Shown here: in pieces, positions 57,046 to 64,000 of the stretch
Layout of the letters: each line of letters begins with the position of its first letter
Position numbering within the stretch: the first letter of the stretch is position 1
NCBI GenBank assembly: GCA_910576915.1
Contig: CAJTJT010000007.1
Coordinates: 1 to 64,000 of the forward strand
DNA length: 64,000 bases
Source: an uncultured Elusimicrobiales bacterium
GTDB lineage: Bacteria; Elusimicrobiota; Elusimicrobia; Elusimicrobiales; Elusimicrobiaceae
Direction: 5' to 3'
Position numbers and translations under genes: made by a program
Notes under the pieces: model-generated
Told to the model about the DNA's origin: nothing
Seen by the model: only the letters and a program-made list of their open reading frames with translations
Database searches by the model: none

Positions 57046-59346
57046 ATGGCAAAGAAAAATAAGAAAAAGAGAAGTTTCCTCTGGTGGGTGTGGCGGTTTA
57101 TCAAATCGTGCTTTTTTTTGACGCTTCGCACGGTGCTGTTTACCGTCATGCTGCTGCTTCTTATTTGTTCGGCATTGTGGCTGGTGTTTCTAAAAACCTT
57201 CAACGCCCAGCATATCAGCGAACTTATTACGGATGAACTGCAAAAACGGCTGGACCGTCCCGTCGCTATTTCCTCGTTGGACCTTAAATTTATCAATACG
57301 GTGGAGCTGAAAGGTTTTACCGTGGTGGATACCGAGGGCGCGCCCGGCCAGGCGCTTCTGGCGGCGGACTCGGTAACGCTGCGTTTTAAGCTCCTGCCCC
57401 TTTTGGAACAAAAGCTGGTGATTGACGAAGTGTCCTTAAACGCGCCGCGCTTTAGCGTGGTGCGCGCAGCGGACGGAACGTATAACATCCCGCAGATTAA
57501 AACCGCCAAAGAGCGGTCCGTTTACGTCAGCGAACTGACGGGGCGGACGTTTACCGTCAGCGTGGAGGACTGGACGCTTAAAGACGGCGTCATCAGCTAT
57601 AAAGACCTCGCCTCCGGCGTGACGCACGCCATCTATAAATTAAATTTGCATTTCGAACGGCTGCGTTTTGACGAGTTATCCCGCTTTACGGCCGATATGG
57701 TGCTGCGCAATAAGTGGGACGGCAACATTTCCGACATGGAAATTAAAGGTTCCGGCCACGTGAACTTCGCGGGTTTTAACTGGAACGACTTTGCCGTCCG
57801 CAGTCTGCGCGCGCAGGTGTTTCTGTTCCAAAAGCCGCTTTCCGTACTGCTTGATTTGGATAACTTGCGTACGCCGTACTTTAACGCGCGGATTTCCGTA
57901 CCGTCGTTTGAATCGAAAGATTTATCAATTTTTAAAACGGAAGGATTAAATTTTTCCGTTCCCAAGTCCGAAGTTACGGCCAAAGGGATGCTGGATAAAA
58001 ACTACCGTTTGGTGCGTTTGAACCAGGCGGGCGTATCGGCGGCCGATGTAAAATTGGACGCGCGCGGCACGCTGGATTTTTCGTCCCCCGCGTATACGGC
58101 GGATTTAAAAATTTCCTCCAACTTCTTTAACCTGGAAGGCAAAAACCGGTATTACGCGCCCATCGGCAAATACAAACTGACGGGCCAGGCGTCCGTAGAC
58201 GGGCATGTAACGCGTGCGGACGGCAAATACGCGCTTACGCTGTTTACCGCGCAAGTAAAAGACGCCTCCGGCGATATTTACGGTTTTAAAGCCTCCGGCG
58301 TAACGGGCGAGTTCCAGGCCAAAAAAGATTTTTCCGACTTGTACGCCGCCACCACGGCCGGGAAAGTGGTAGTGTCGGACTCCGTGTTCGACAAACTGAA
58401 TTTAAGCGCCAGCTGGCGCAAAGGTAATCTGTATGCGTATATTGCGTCTACGGAATTGAACGGGATTCCGTTTAAGATGAGCCTGTCCGTAAACAATTTA
58501 AAAAGCCCGCGCCGCCGTATCCGCACCGCCATTTATTTAAAACACCTGGACCCGATGGCCTTTATCGGCGTGGTGCGCGATTTTGTGGACGTCATCGTTC
58601 CGCTTATTCCGCGCGGCGTGAAGTTCAAAGCCCCCGTAGAGGGGGACCTTGCCTGGCTGCGTAATTTTAGGGACCGCCTGCCCGGCTTTATGCCCAACTT
58701 TGCGGGCAGTTTGTCGGCCGATACGTTTTCCAGCCAGGTGCTTTCGGGCAACCGCTTTAACGCTGAGTTCGATTTTACGGGCCTGCGCGCCGGAATGAAG
58801 AGCCTGACGGGCACGCTGGAAGCGCGGCTGGAAGGCGGCGTGATTCACCAAATGGAAAAACTGGCCGAAGAACAGCGCGCCTTAAACGTAACGTTCCAGC
58901 CGTTTATCATCATGCACCGCATGGAGCGGGCCGGAAGTTTTAAAGTGGGCCAGGTGCTTAAAGACGTGCCGTTTACCGAAATGGCCGCCTCCGGGCATTT
59001 TGCCAGCGGACGCATGCAGATTAACAACGCTTATGTGGTGGGCCCGACGATTTCGGCCGTTGTCAGCGGCTGGACTGACTGGGTGAGCGAAAATTTTGAT
59101 ATTATAATAGGGACGATGTTTTCCAACACGTCGCGCTCCGGCGCGCTGGCGGAGAACTTGACGGACGAGTCGGGGAACCCGGCGCTGTCGTTTAGGGTAT
59201 CGTCTTCGATGTTAAAACCCAAACTCGAAATGCTGCGCGCCAAAAAAACGGGCGCAACCGTACGCGCCGCCCAAGATAAAGGGTTAGAAACGGATTTTAA
59301 GACGGGACAGGAATTTATTCAAGGAGATTTTCATGCCAAGAAATAA
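57046..59346 (+). CDS. AsmA-like / TamB-type envelope protein
   Basis: A 766-residue protein with a basic N-terminus and one membrane anchor (about residues 25-50) followed by a long, beta-rich periplasmic part. ISELITDELQKRLDRPVAIS and a LKGFTVVDTEGAPGQALLAA stretch fit AsmA/TamB-like proteins, which form bridge-like channels for phospholipid transport between membranes. The C-terminal region (GVIHQMEKLAEEQRALNVTF and beyond) resembles the AsmA C-terminal end. It overlaps the pyrE start by 14 bases. Confidence 0.75.
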   Translation: MAKKNKKKRSFLWWVWRFIKSCFFLTLRTVLFTVMLLLLICSALWLVFLKTFNAQHISELITDELQKRLDRPVAISSLDLKFINTVELKGFTVVDTEGAPGQALLAADSVTLRFKLLPLLEQKLVIDEVSLNAPRFSVVRAADGTYNIPQIKTAKERSVYVSELTGRTFTVSVEDWTLKDGVISYKDLASGVTHAIYKLNLHFERLRFDELSRFTADMVLRNKWDGNISDMEIKGSGHVNFAGFNWNDFAVRSLRAQVFLFQKPLSVLLDLDNLRTPYFNARISVPSFESKDLSIFKTEGLNFSVPKSEVTAKGMLDKNYRLVRLNQAGVSAADVKLDARGTLDFSSPAYTADLKISSNFFNLEGKNRYYAPIGKYKLTGQASVDGHVTRADGKYALTLFTAQVKDASGDIYGFKASGVTGEFQAKKDFSDLYAATTAGKVVVSDSVFDKLNLSASWRKGNLYAYIASTELNGIPFKMSLSVNNLKSPRRRIRTAIYLKHLDPMAFIGVVRDFVDVIVPLIPRGVKFKAPVEGDLAWLRNFRDRLPGFMPNFAGSLSADTFSSQVLSGNRFNAEFDFTGLRAGMKSLTGTLEARLEGGVIHQMEKLAEEQRALNVTFQPFIIMHRMERAGSFKVGQVLKDVPFTEMAASGHFASGRMQINNAYVVGPTISAVVSGWTDWVSENFDIIIGTMFSNTSRSGALAENLTDESGNPALSFRVSSSMLKPKLEMLRAKKTGATVRAAQDKGLETDFKTGQEFIQGDFHAKK

Positions 59347-59911
59347 TATGGACGTGCTGTGCCTCCTGCAAGAACACGGGGCTATTTTGGAAGGACATTT
59401 TGTAATGCCGTCGGGCTTTCACAGCCAGACGTATATTCAAACTTCGCTCTTAATGCAGCACCCCAATTTGGCCCAAAAGATTGCGGGCGCGCTGTCGGAA
59501 AAGTTCGCCAAGCCGGCCGATGTGGTGATGGCGCTTACGCCGTCTGATTCCATTTTGGCGCAGGAAGTGGCCCGCGTGCGCGGCGTGCGCGCAATTTTCG
59601 CCTCCAAAGACGACAACGGCCAGATGATTTTAAAACACAGCTTTAACATTAAAGAAGGCGAAAATGTGCTGATTGTGGACGACGTGGCCGTTTCCGGCCG
59701 CAAGATTAACAAAGCCATCGAACTCGTGGGTAAACTGGGCGGAAACGTGATCGGCGTAGGCGTGATTGTGGACCGCTCGATGGGATATTTGCCCTTAACC
59801 GTGCCGCTGCGCGCGCTCCTTTCATACCCGATGCAGACGTTTACCGCTAAGGAATGCCCGCTCTGCGCGGCCAAAATTCCGTTCACGGAAGTGGAAGAAT
59901 TAAACAGATAG
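59333..59911 (+). CDS. pyrE: Orotate phosphoribosyltransferase
   Basis: A 192-residue PyrE joining orotate and PRPP to OMP in pyrimidine synthesis. GAILEGHFVMPSGFHSQTYI at the start and the PRPP motif VLIVDDVAVSGRKINKAIEL are diagnostic. A CPLC motif near the C-terminus is frequent in this PyrE subtype. The AAGGAG site lies within the end of the AsmA-like gene; rlmI follows after 4 bases. Confidence 0.9.
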   Translation: MPRNNMDVLCLLQEHGAILEGHFVMPSGFHSQTYIQTSLLMQHPNLAQKIAGALSEKFAKPADVVMALTPSDSILAQEVARVRGVRAIFASKDDNGQMILKHSFNIKEGENVLIVDDVAVSGRKINKAIELVGKLGGNVIGVGVIVDRSMGYLPLTVPLRALLSYPMQTFTAKECPLCAAKIPFTEVEELNR

Positions 59912-59915
59912 ATTT

Positions 59916-61088
59916 ATGACGGAAATTAAATTAAAAGCAAAAGAAGAAAGACGTTTACAGGCGGGGCACTGGTGGGTGTTTTCCAACGAAATCGACGGAC
60001 TCGACACCTCCATTGAACCCGGAACCCTGGTGCGCGTGGTAAACCACGAAGGCAAACAGGTTGGCATTGGCTGCTTCAATCCGCACAGCTTAATCGCCGT
60101 GCGCCTTATTTTGAAAGGCGAGGGCGAACTGCCGGAAGATTTTGTGTTCGAAAATTTGGACGAGGCCTACACCCGCCGCAAAGAAATCGGCGTGCGCAAA
60201 TACGGCCGCATGTGCTACGGCGAAGCCGACCACATGCCCGGCCTGGTGATTGACCGCTACGGCGACGTGCTTGTTATCGACGTGCTGACCGCGGGCATGG
60301 AAAAATTAAAACCCGAAATTACCAAAGCCGTCCAAAAAATCTTTAAGCCCAAAGGCATTTATTATAAAAACGACAGCGCGTTCCGCGCGCTCGAGGGGCT
60401 GACCAGCACGCCCGAAATCATCGGCGACGTGCCGGAAGAAGTGGAAATCGAAGAAAACGGCGTAAAATACCTGGTGCCCCTGCGCGGCGGCCAGAAAACC
60501 GGCTTTTATTTCGACCAGCGCGAAAACCGCGAATTTTTAAAACCCTACTTCAAAGAAAAACTGGTGCTGGATTTGTACTCTTACATCGGTTCTTTCGGTT
60601 TGACGGCCGCTTTGGCGGGCGCGAGCCAGGTGTGGGGCTGCGATTCCTCCGCCGCGGCGGTGGAGTATGCCAAGAAAAACGCGGAACTGAACGGCGTGGC
60701 CGACGTGGCCGTCTTCCACCGCGACGATGCGGAGCGGTTACTCTCCGCCATGAAAAAAGGCGAACTGCCCGACCAGCCCGATATTGTGCTGCTCGACCCG
60801 CCCGCTTTTGTCAAAAGCCGCAAGGCTTTGCCGCAGGCCGTGGGGTTGTATGTAAAGCTCGTCAAAATGGCGCTTGAAGGTTTGAAATCCGGCGGTTACT
60901 TGGCTTTTTCCACCTGTTCGCACCATGTGTCGCGCGAACTGTTTGTGGATATTATCCGCCAGGGCGTCAGCAAAGCCGGGCGCGAAGCCGTGCTTGTAGA
61001 ACTGCGCGGGCAGGCCAAAGACCACCCGGTGTTGATTGGGATGCCGGAGACGGAGTATCTTCACTTTGCCCTAGTGCAGGTGAGATAA
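59916..61088 (+). CDS. rlmI: 23S rRNA m5C methyltransferase, RlmI family
   Basis: A 390-residue SAM-dependent methyltransferase of the RlmI type, which methylates C1962 of 23S rRNA in E. coli. An N-terminal PUA-like region (RRLQAGHWWVFSNEID), the linker motif GQKTGFYFDQRENREFLKPY, the SAM-binding LDLYSYIGSFGLTAALAGA and the DPPAF and STCSHHV motifs are all present. Last gene of the lipoyl-pyrE unit. Specific target inferred from the family. Confidence 0.88.
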   Translation: MTEIKLKAKEERRLQAGHWWVFSNEIDGLDTSIEPGTLVRVVNHEGKQVGIGCFNPHSLIAVRLILKGEGELPEDFVFENLDEAYTRRKEIGVRKYGRMCYGEADHMPGLVIDRYGDVLVIDVLTAGMEKLKPEITKAVQKIFKPKGIYYKNDSAFRALEGLTSTPEIIGDVPEEVEIEENGVKYLVPLRGGQKTGFYFDQRENREFLKPYFKEKLVLDLYSYIGSFGLTAALAGASQVWGCDSSAAAVEYAKKNAELNGVADVAVFHRDDAERLLSAMKKGELPDQPDIVLLDPPAFVKSRKALPQAVGLYVKLVKMALEGLKSGGYLAFSTCSHHVSRELFVDIIRQGVSKAGREAVLVELRGQAKDHPVLIGMPETEYLHFALVQVR

Positions 61089-61381
61089 TAACGGCTGTAC
61101 GTATCATCTGTTTTGCGCACAACGGATAAGAAAGAAATTTCTTATCCGTTGTTGCTTGTACGGGCAACCATTTTCCATATTTGGCTAAATTTGCATTCCC
61201 TTGCCACTCGGTGTACCTAGCAGTACTTCCTCGGGCAACTGGCAATGCAAATTTAGCGCAAATCTGAAAAATCAGCCGAAGCAATGCTATGTTGGTCTGT
61301 GTGCTCCAACTTATCCGCGCAATACGGGGCGGTTTTGAAAAATCATATAATCTTCTATTGTGTTATTCTGTTCTGCACGGC
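61089..61381 (+). repeat. Intergenic long-hairpin repeat, copy downstream of rlmI
   Basis: It starts at the stop codon with AATAACGGCTGTACG. A first stem follows: ACAACGGATAAGAA (61120-61133) with TTCTTATCCGTTGT (61139-61152). Then comes GGGCAACCATTTT and a second inverted repeat: GCTAAATTTGCATT (61184-61197) with AATGCAAATTTAGC (61244-61257). About 80 further bases separate this from the end motif AATCTTCTATTGTGTTATTC (near 61345-61370), which is identical to that of the tuf copy. The larger size suggests an insertion between stem and end motif. Confidence 0.65.
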
Positions 61382-61394
61382 TGGGCGGCCCCTT

Positions 61395-61425
61395 ATAAAA
61401 AATCCCCGGGCAAAAAGCCCGGGGA
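61395..61425 (-). terminator. Intrinsic terminator of the tRNA-Phe gene
   Basis: TCCCCGGGC (61403-61411) and GCCCGGGGA (61417-61425) form a 9-bp stem; on the minus strand it is followed by TTTTTTAT. It ends the minus-strand tRNA transcript. Confidence 0.8.
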
Positions 61426-61447
61426 CTTAACAATATAAAAAACGAAA

Positions 61448-61519
61448 TGCCGAGGGACAGGATCGAACTGTCGACACCTGGTTTTTCAGACCAGTGCTCT
61501 ACCACTGAGCTACCTCGGC
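61448..61519 (-). tRNA. tRNA-Phe (GAA)
   Basis: A 72-base tRNA. The acceptor stem GCCGAGG/CCTCGGC, D-arm GCTC-AGTGGTA-GAGC, anticodon arm CTGGT-CTGAAAA-ACCAG (anticodon GAA) and T-arm GACAG-TTCGATC-CTGTC are perfectly paired, with discriminator A. The 3' CCA is not encoded and must be added after transcription. Its own promoter is at 61531-61559 (minus). Confidence 0.95.
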
Positions 61520-61530
61520 ATTACCTGTAT

Positions 61531-61559
61531 ATAATATCAAATTTATTTTGTGCGGGCAA
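61531..61559 (-). promoter_or_regulatory. Promoter of tRNA-Phe
   Basis: On the minus strand, TTGCCC (61559-61554) and TATTAT (61536-61531) with a 17-base spacer, 12 bases before the mature 5' end of the tRNA. Confidence 0.6.
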
Positions 61560-61609
61560 CAAAATTTTTTCGCGGATGTTTTTCCCGCGGTAAAACGCCG
61601 TATTTTTTA

Positions 61610-61639
61610 TTGCGTACCCGCCCGCAAAAGACATATACT
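61610..61639 (+). promoter_or_regulatory. Promoter of the oxidoreductase operon
   Basis: TTGCGT (61610-61615) and TATACT (61634-61639) with an 18-base spacer, about 49 bases before the ferredoxin-subunit start. It is divergent from the tRNA-Phe promoter. Confidence 0.5.
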
Positions 61640-61687
61640 TTATGTATGGGTTTACCGGTTTTTGTCCCCGGACCCGATAGGAGAATT

Positions 61688-61894
61688 ATGTCAAGAATCG
61701 AAGTGGACGCCAACAGGTGCAAGGCTTGCTATTTGTGCGTCAGCGCCTGCCCGAAGAAATGCCTGGGCAAATCCAAAACCATCAGCAAAAAAGGATATTT
61801 CCCCGCTGAAATGGAACACCCCGAAAACTGTATCGGCTGCACCATGTGCTACATGATGTGCCCCGACGTCGCCATCACGGTGATTAAAGAATAA
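61688..61894 (+). CDS. 2-oxoacid:ferredoxin oxidoreductase, ferredoxin-like delta subunit
   Basis: A 68-residue protein with two [4Fe-4S] motifs: CKACYLCVSACPKKC and CIGCTMCYMMCP. It passes electrons from the TPP centre toward ferredoxin. ATG 61688 follows an AGGAGA site; the longer frame upstream is not coding. First in the order delta-alpha-beta-gamma, typical of VOR/KOR-type enzymes of anaerobes. Confidence 0.88.
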   Translation: MSRIEVDANRCKACYLCVSACPKKCLGKSKTISKKGYFPAEMEHPENCIGCTMCYMMCPDVAITVIKE

Positions 61895-61916
61895 CGATTT
61901 TAAGGATTTTTATATT

Positions 61917-63080
61917 ATGACCGAAAAAACATTAAGAAAAGGCAACGAAGCCCTGGCCGAAGGCGCCATCCGCGCCGGGGCCCGCTTTTTTGCCGGTTAT
62001 CCCATCACCCCGCAGAACGAAGTGCCGGAATATATGTCCGCCTATATGGCCGACAACGGCGGCGCGTTTGTGCAGGCCGAAAGCGAAGTGGCCGCCATCA
62101 ACATGGTCTACGGTGCGGCGGCTACCGGCACGCGCAGCATGACTTCGTCTTCCTCCCCGGGTATCAGCTTAAAGCAGGAAGGCATTACGTATCTGGCCAG
62201 CGCGGATTTGCCGTGCTTAATCGTTAACGTTATGCGCGGCGGGCCCGGCCTTGGCAGTATTGCGGGCGCGCAGGGCGATTATTTCCAGGCCACGCGCGGC
62301 GGCGGCAACGGGGACTATCACGTCATCGTGCTGGCGCCGAACTCGGTGGAAGAGCTGGGCAATTTCCCCAAACTCGGTTTTGAACTGGCCGAAAAATACC
62401 GCATGCCCTGCATGATTTTGGCCGACGGCATTTTGGGCCAGATGATGGAAAGCATGTCTTTTAATTTCGACCCGATTGACCCCAACAAACTGGGTAAATT
62501 TGACTGGGCCGTGGATATCCACAAAAACGGCCGCGCCAAAAGCAAAGTGTTTTCCTACAAGGGCGACAATTTAATCGCCGATGTGGTGGAACGCTCCAAA
62601 CGCTACGGTTTAATCGAAAAGACCGAAGCCCGCTGGGAAGAACGCAACGCCGAAGACTGCGACGTGCTTTTAGTGGCGTACGGATTGTCCTCCCGCGCGT
62701 GCTTGGAAGCCGTCAACAAAGCCAAAGAAGAAGGCTTGAAAGTGGGCGTGTTCCGCCCGATTACGCTGTGGCCGTTCCCGTCCAAACGTTTGGAAGAACT
62801 GGCTTCCAAAGCCAAAGCCGTGCTGAGCGTGGAGCAGAGCCTCGGCCAGCTGGTGCAGGACGTAAAACTGGCGGTCAACGGCAAAACGCCCGTCTATTTG
62901 AATGCTTACCCCGCCGGCGGCCAGCCGGACGGCAACACGATCCTCACCGCCGTGCGCTCTTGTTTGAACGGCGGCAAAGAAGGCCTGTTCGATATCCAGG
63001 AACACGCCGCAGGATTCTCCTACGACTGCAAGCGCGATACGTCCATCGGCATGCAGGGCGACTTAAAAGGAGGCAACTAA
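61917..63080 (+). CDS. 2-oxoacid:ferredoxin oxidoreductase, alpha subunit
   Basis: A 387-residue alpha subunit (VorB/KorA type). GNEALAEGAIRAGARFFAGY, PITPQNEVPEYM and FVQAESEVAAINMVYGAAAT are the pyrimidine-binding (PP) domain; GGPGLGSIAGAQGDYFQATR follows. The transketolase C-like domain includes VGVFRPITLWPFPSK. It converts a 2-oxoacid to its acyl-CoA while reducing ferredoxin. The choice among branched-chain, 2-oxoglutarate or other 2-oxoacid cannot be made confidently. Confidence 0.9.
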   Translation: MTEKTLRKGNEALAEGAIRAGARFFAGYPITPQNEVPEYMSAYMADNGGAFVQAESEVAAINMVYGAAATGTRSMTSSSSPGISLKQEGITYLASADLPCLIVNVMRGGPGLGSIAGAQGDYFQATRGGGNGDYHVIVLAPNSVEELGNFPKLGFELAEKYRMPCMILADGILGQMMESMSFNFDPIDPNKLGKFDWAVDIHKNGRAKSKVFSYKGDNLIADVVERSKRYGLIEKTEARWEERNAEDCDVLLVAYGLSSRACLEAVNKAKEEGLKVGVFRPITLWPFPSKRLEELASKAKAVLSVEQSLGQLVQDVKLAVNGKTPVYLNAYPAGGQPDGNTILTAVRSCLNGGKEGLFDIQEHAAGFSYDCKRDTSIGMQGDLKGGN

Positions 63081-63083
63081 TTT

Positions 63084-63827
63084 ATGACTATTCTCGCTAA
63101 AAAACCGCAAAGCATGACCGATAAGCCCATGCACTATTGCCCCGGCTGCGGCCATGGCATTGTGCACCGCTTGATGGGCGAAACGTTTGACGAACTGAAC
63201 ATCGCGGACCGCGTAATCGGCGTGGCCCCGGTGGGCTGTGCGGTATTCGCCGACGATTACTTTACCTGCGACACGGTGCAGGGCGCGCACGGCCGCGGCC
63301 CGGCCATCGCCACGGGTATTAAACGCTGCAAACCCGGCGCCATTGTGTTTTCGTACCAGGGCGACGGCGATTTGGCTTCCATCGGTATGGCGGAAATTGT
63401 ACACGCCGCCGTCCGCAGCGAAAACATTACCGTCATTTTTATCAATAACGCCATTTACGGAATGACAGGCGGCCAGATGGCGCCGACGACGCTCGTCGGG
63501 CAGGTGGCTACCACCGCTCCCAAAGGGCGCGACCCGAAACTGCAGGGCTGGCCGATTAATATGTGCGAAATGCTTTCGCAAATTACCGGTGCGAAATACT
63601 TGGAACGCGTGGCCGTAGATACGCCCCAAAATGTGATGAAGGCCAAAAAAGCCATTAAAAAAGCGTTTGAAAACCAAGTGAAAGGGGTCGGGTTTTCGAT
63701 GGTGGAGGTGTTGTCCCAATGTCCGACCAACTGGCACGCCAGCGTACCCCAAGCCTTGGAATTTGTGCGCACCAAAATGATGGTGCAATATCCGTTGGGC
63801 GTATTTAAAGACGAGGGGGCCAACTAA
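63084..63827 (+). CDS. 2-oxoacid:ferredoxin oxidoreductase, beta subunit (TPP-binding)
   Basis: A 247-residue TPP-binding subunit. HYCPGCGHGIVHRLMGE at the start and the GDGDLASIGMAEIVHAA motif plus NNAIYGMTGGQMAPTT (Mg-TPP binding GDG...NN) are diagnostic. It starts 3 bases after the alpha gene with an AGGAGG site, and its stop overlaps the gamma start by one base. Confidence 0.92.
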   Translation: MTILAKKPQSMTDKPMHYCPGCGHGIVHRLMGETFDELNIADRVIGVAPVGCAVFADDYFTCDTVQGAHGRGPAIATGIKRCKPGAIVFSYQGDGDLASIGMAEIVHAAVRSENITVIFINNAIYGMTGGQMAPTTLVGQVATTAPKGRDPKLQGWPINMCEMLSQITGAKYLERVAVDTPQNVMKAKKAIKKAFENQVKGVGFSMVEVLSQCPTNWHASVPQALEFVRTKMMVQYPLGVFKDEGAN

Positions 63828-64000
63828 TGTATCAAGGTATCAGAATCGCCGGTTTCGGCGGACAGGGTGTTATTTCCGCGGGTATTTTGCTCGCGCAGGC
63901 GGGGGTGGAGGACAAAAAGAACGCCAGCTGGCTTCCGTCTTACGGCCCCGAAATGCGCGGCGGTACGGCCAATTGCTCGGTAGTGGTGACGGACGGCGAA
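63827..64000 (+). CDS. 2-oxoacid:ferredoxin oxidoreductase, gamma subunit (partial)
   Basis: The first 58 residues of the gamma subunit (family about 180), cut by the window end. MYQGIRIAGFGGQGVISAGI and WLPSYGPEMRGGTANCSVVV are the typical GGQG and PxYGxExRGG motifs. It is coupled to the beta gene by TAATG. Confidence 0.88.
   Translation, partial: MYQGIRIAGFGGQGVISAGILLAQAGVEDKKNASWLPSYGPEMRGGTANCSVVVTDGE

Noticed and set aside
1..64000. CRISPR arrays, insertion sequences, prophage or replication origin
   Set aside because: No regularly spaced direct repeats, transposase, integrase, phage structural gene or DnaA-box cluster was noticed in this window.

Overview
The window looks like a chromosomal segment from a Gram-negative, anaerobic, gut-type bacterium. 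The best guess is a member of the Elusimicrobiota (Elusimicrobium-like). The signs are several type IV pilin genes with a near-identical leader (GFTLIELLVVVLIIGIL), a Kdo/WaaP-type lipopolysaccharide kinase, a full MreBCD-PBP2-RodA elongation module, a two-subunit glycine decarboxylase and a ferredoxin-linked 2-oxoacid oxidoreductase. The lineage is an inference from gene content; no rRNA gene is present to settle it.

Layout. 1-829 holds nothing I can assign. 830-3542 carries a secreted metalloprotease and, on the other strand, a WaaP-type kinase. 3656-17593 is the rif/str block: rplJ, rplL, rpoB, rpoC, rpsL, rpsG, fusA, tuf. 17594-20564 is an accessory island between str and S10 genes: dispersed repeats, a possible small RNA, a type IV pilin with a structured upstream element, two paralogous Cys-rich lipoproteins and apt. 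20565-36111 is a continuous S10-spc-alpha ribosomal cluster with secY, adk, map, infA, rpmJ and rpoA, lacking rpmD (L30). mreB follows rplQ after 14 bases and leads into mreC, mreD, mrdA and rodA, then a DUF2344 protein, rng and an N-acetylmuramoyl-L-alanine amidase (to 45910).

45966-50696 is a second accessory region. It holds two more minus-strand pilins, an XRE regulator resembling a restriction-modification controller protein but next to no such system, a split chromate transporter, a trypsin-like secreted protein that has lost its catalytic His and Ser, an HD-domain protein and a YgjP-like metallopeptidase. 51052-55376 is the gcvT-gcvH-gcvPA-gcvPB operon. It is followed by a lipoate ligase-family protein (suited to lipoylating GcvH), an M50-like membrane protein, an AsmA-like protein, pyrE and rlmI. 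tRNA-Phe(GAA) lies at 61448-61519 (minus). The window ends in a four-gene 2-oxoacid:ferredoxin oxidoreductase operon, its last gene cut by the window edge.

The most unusual signals are non-coding. (1) A roughly 200-base multi-stem element occurs twice (18642-18852 and 50724-50924), each time directly upstream of a pilin and in the same orientation. Its helices are kept by compensatory changes although the arm sequences differ. (2) A separate family of intergenic long hairpins lies downstream of tuf, secY, gcvPB and rlmI and between rplJ and rplL; arm sequences differ between copies but layout and end motifs recur. Among proteins, the EF-Tu switch I region lacks the usual RGITI motif.
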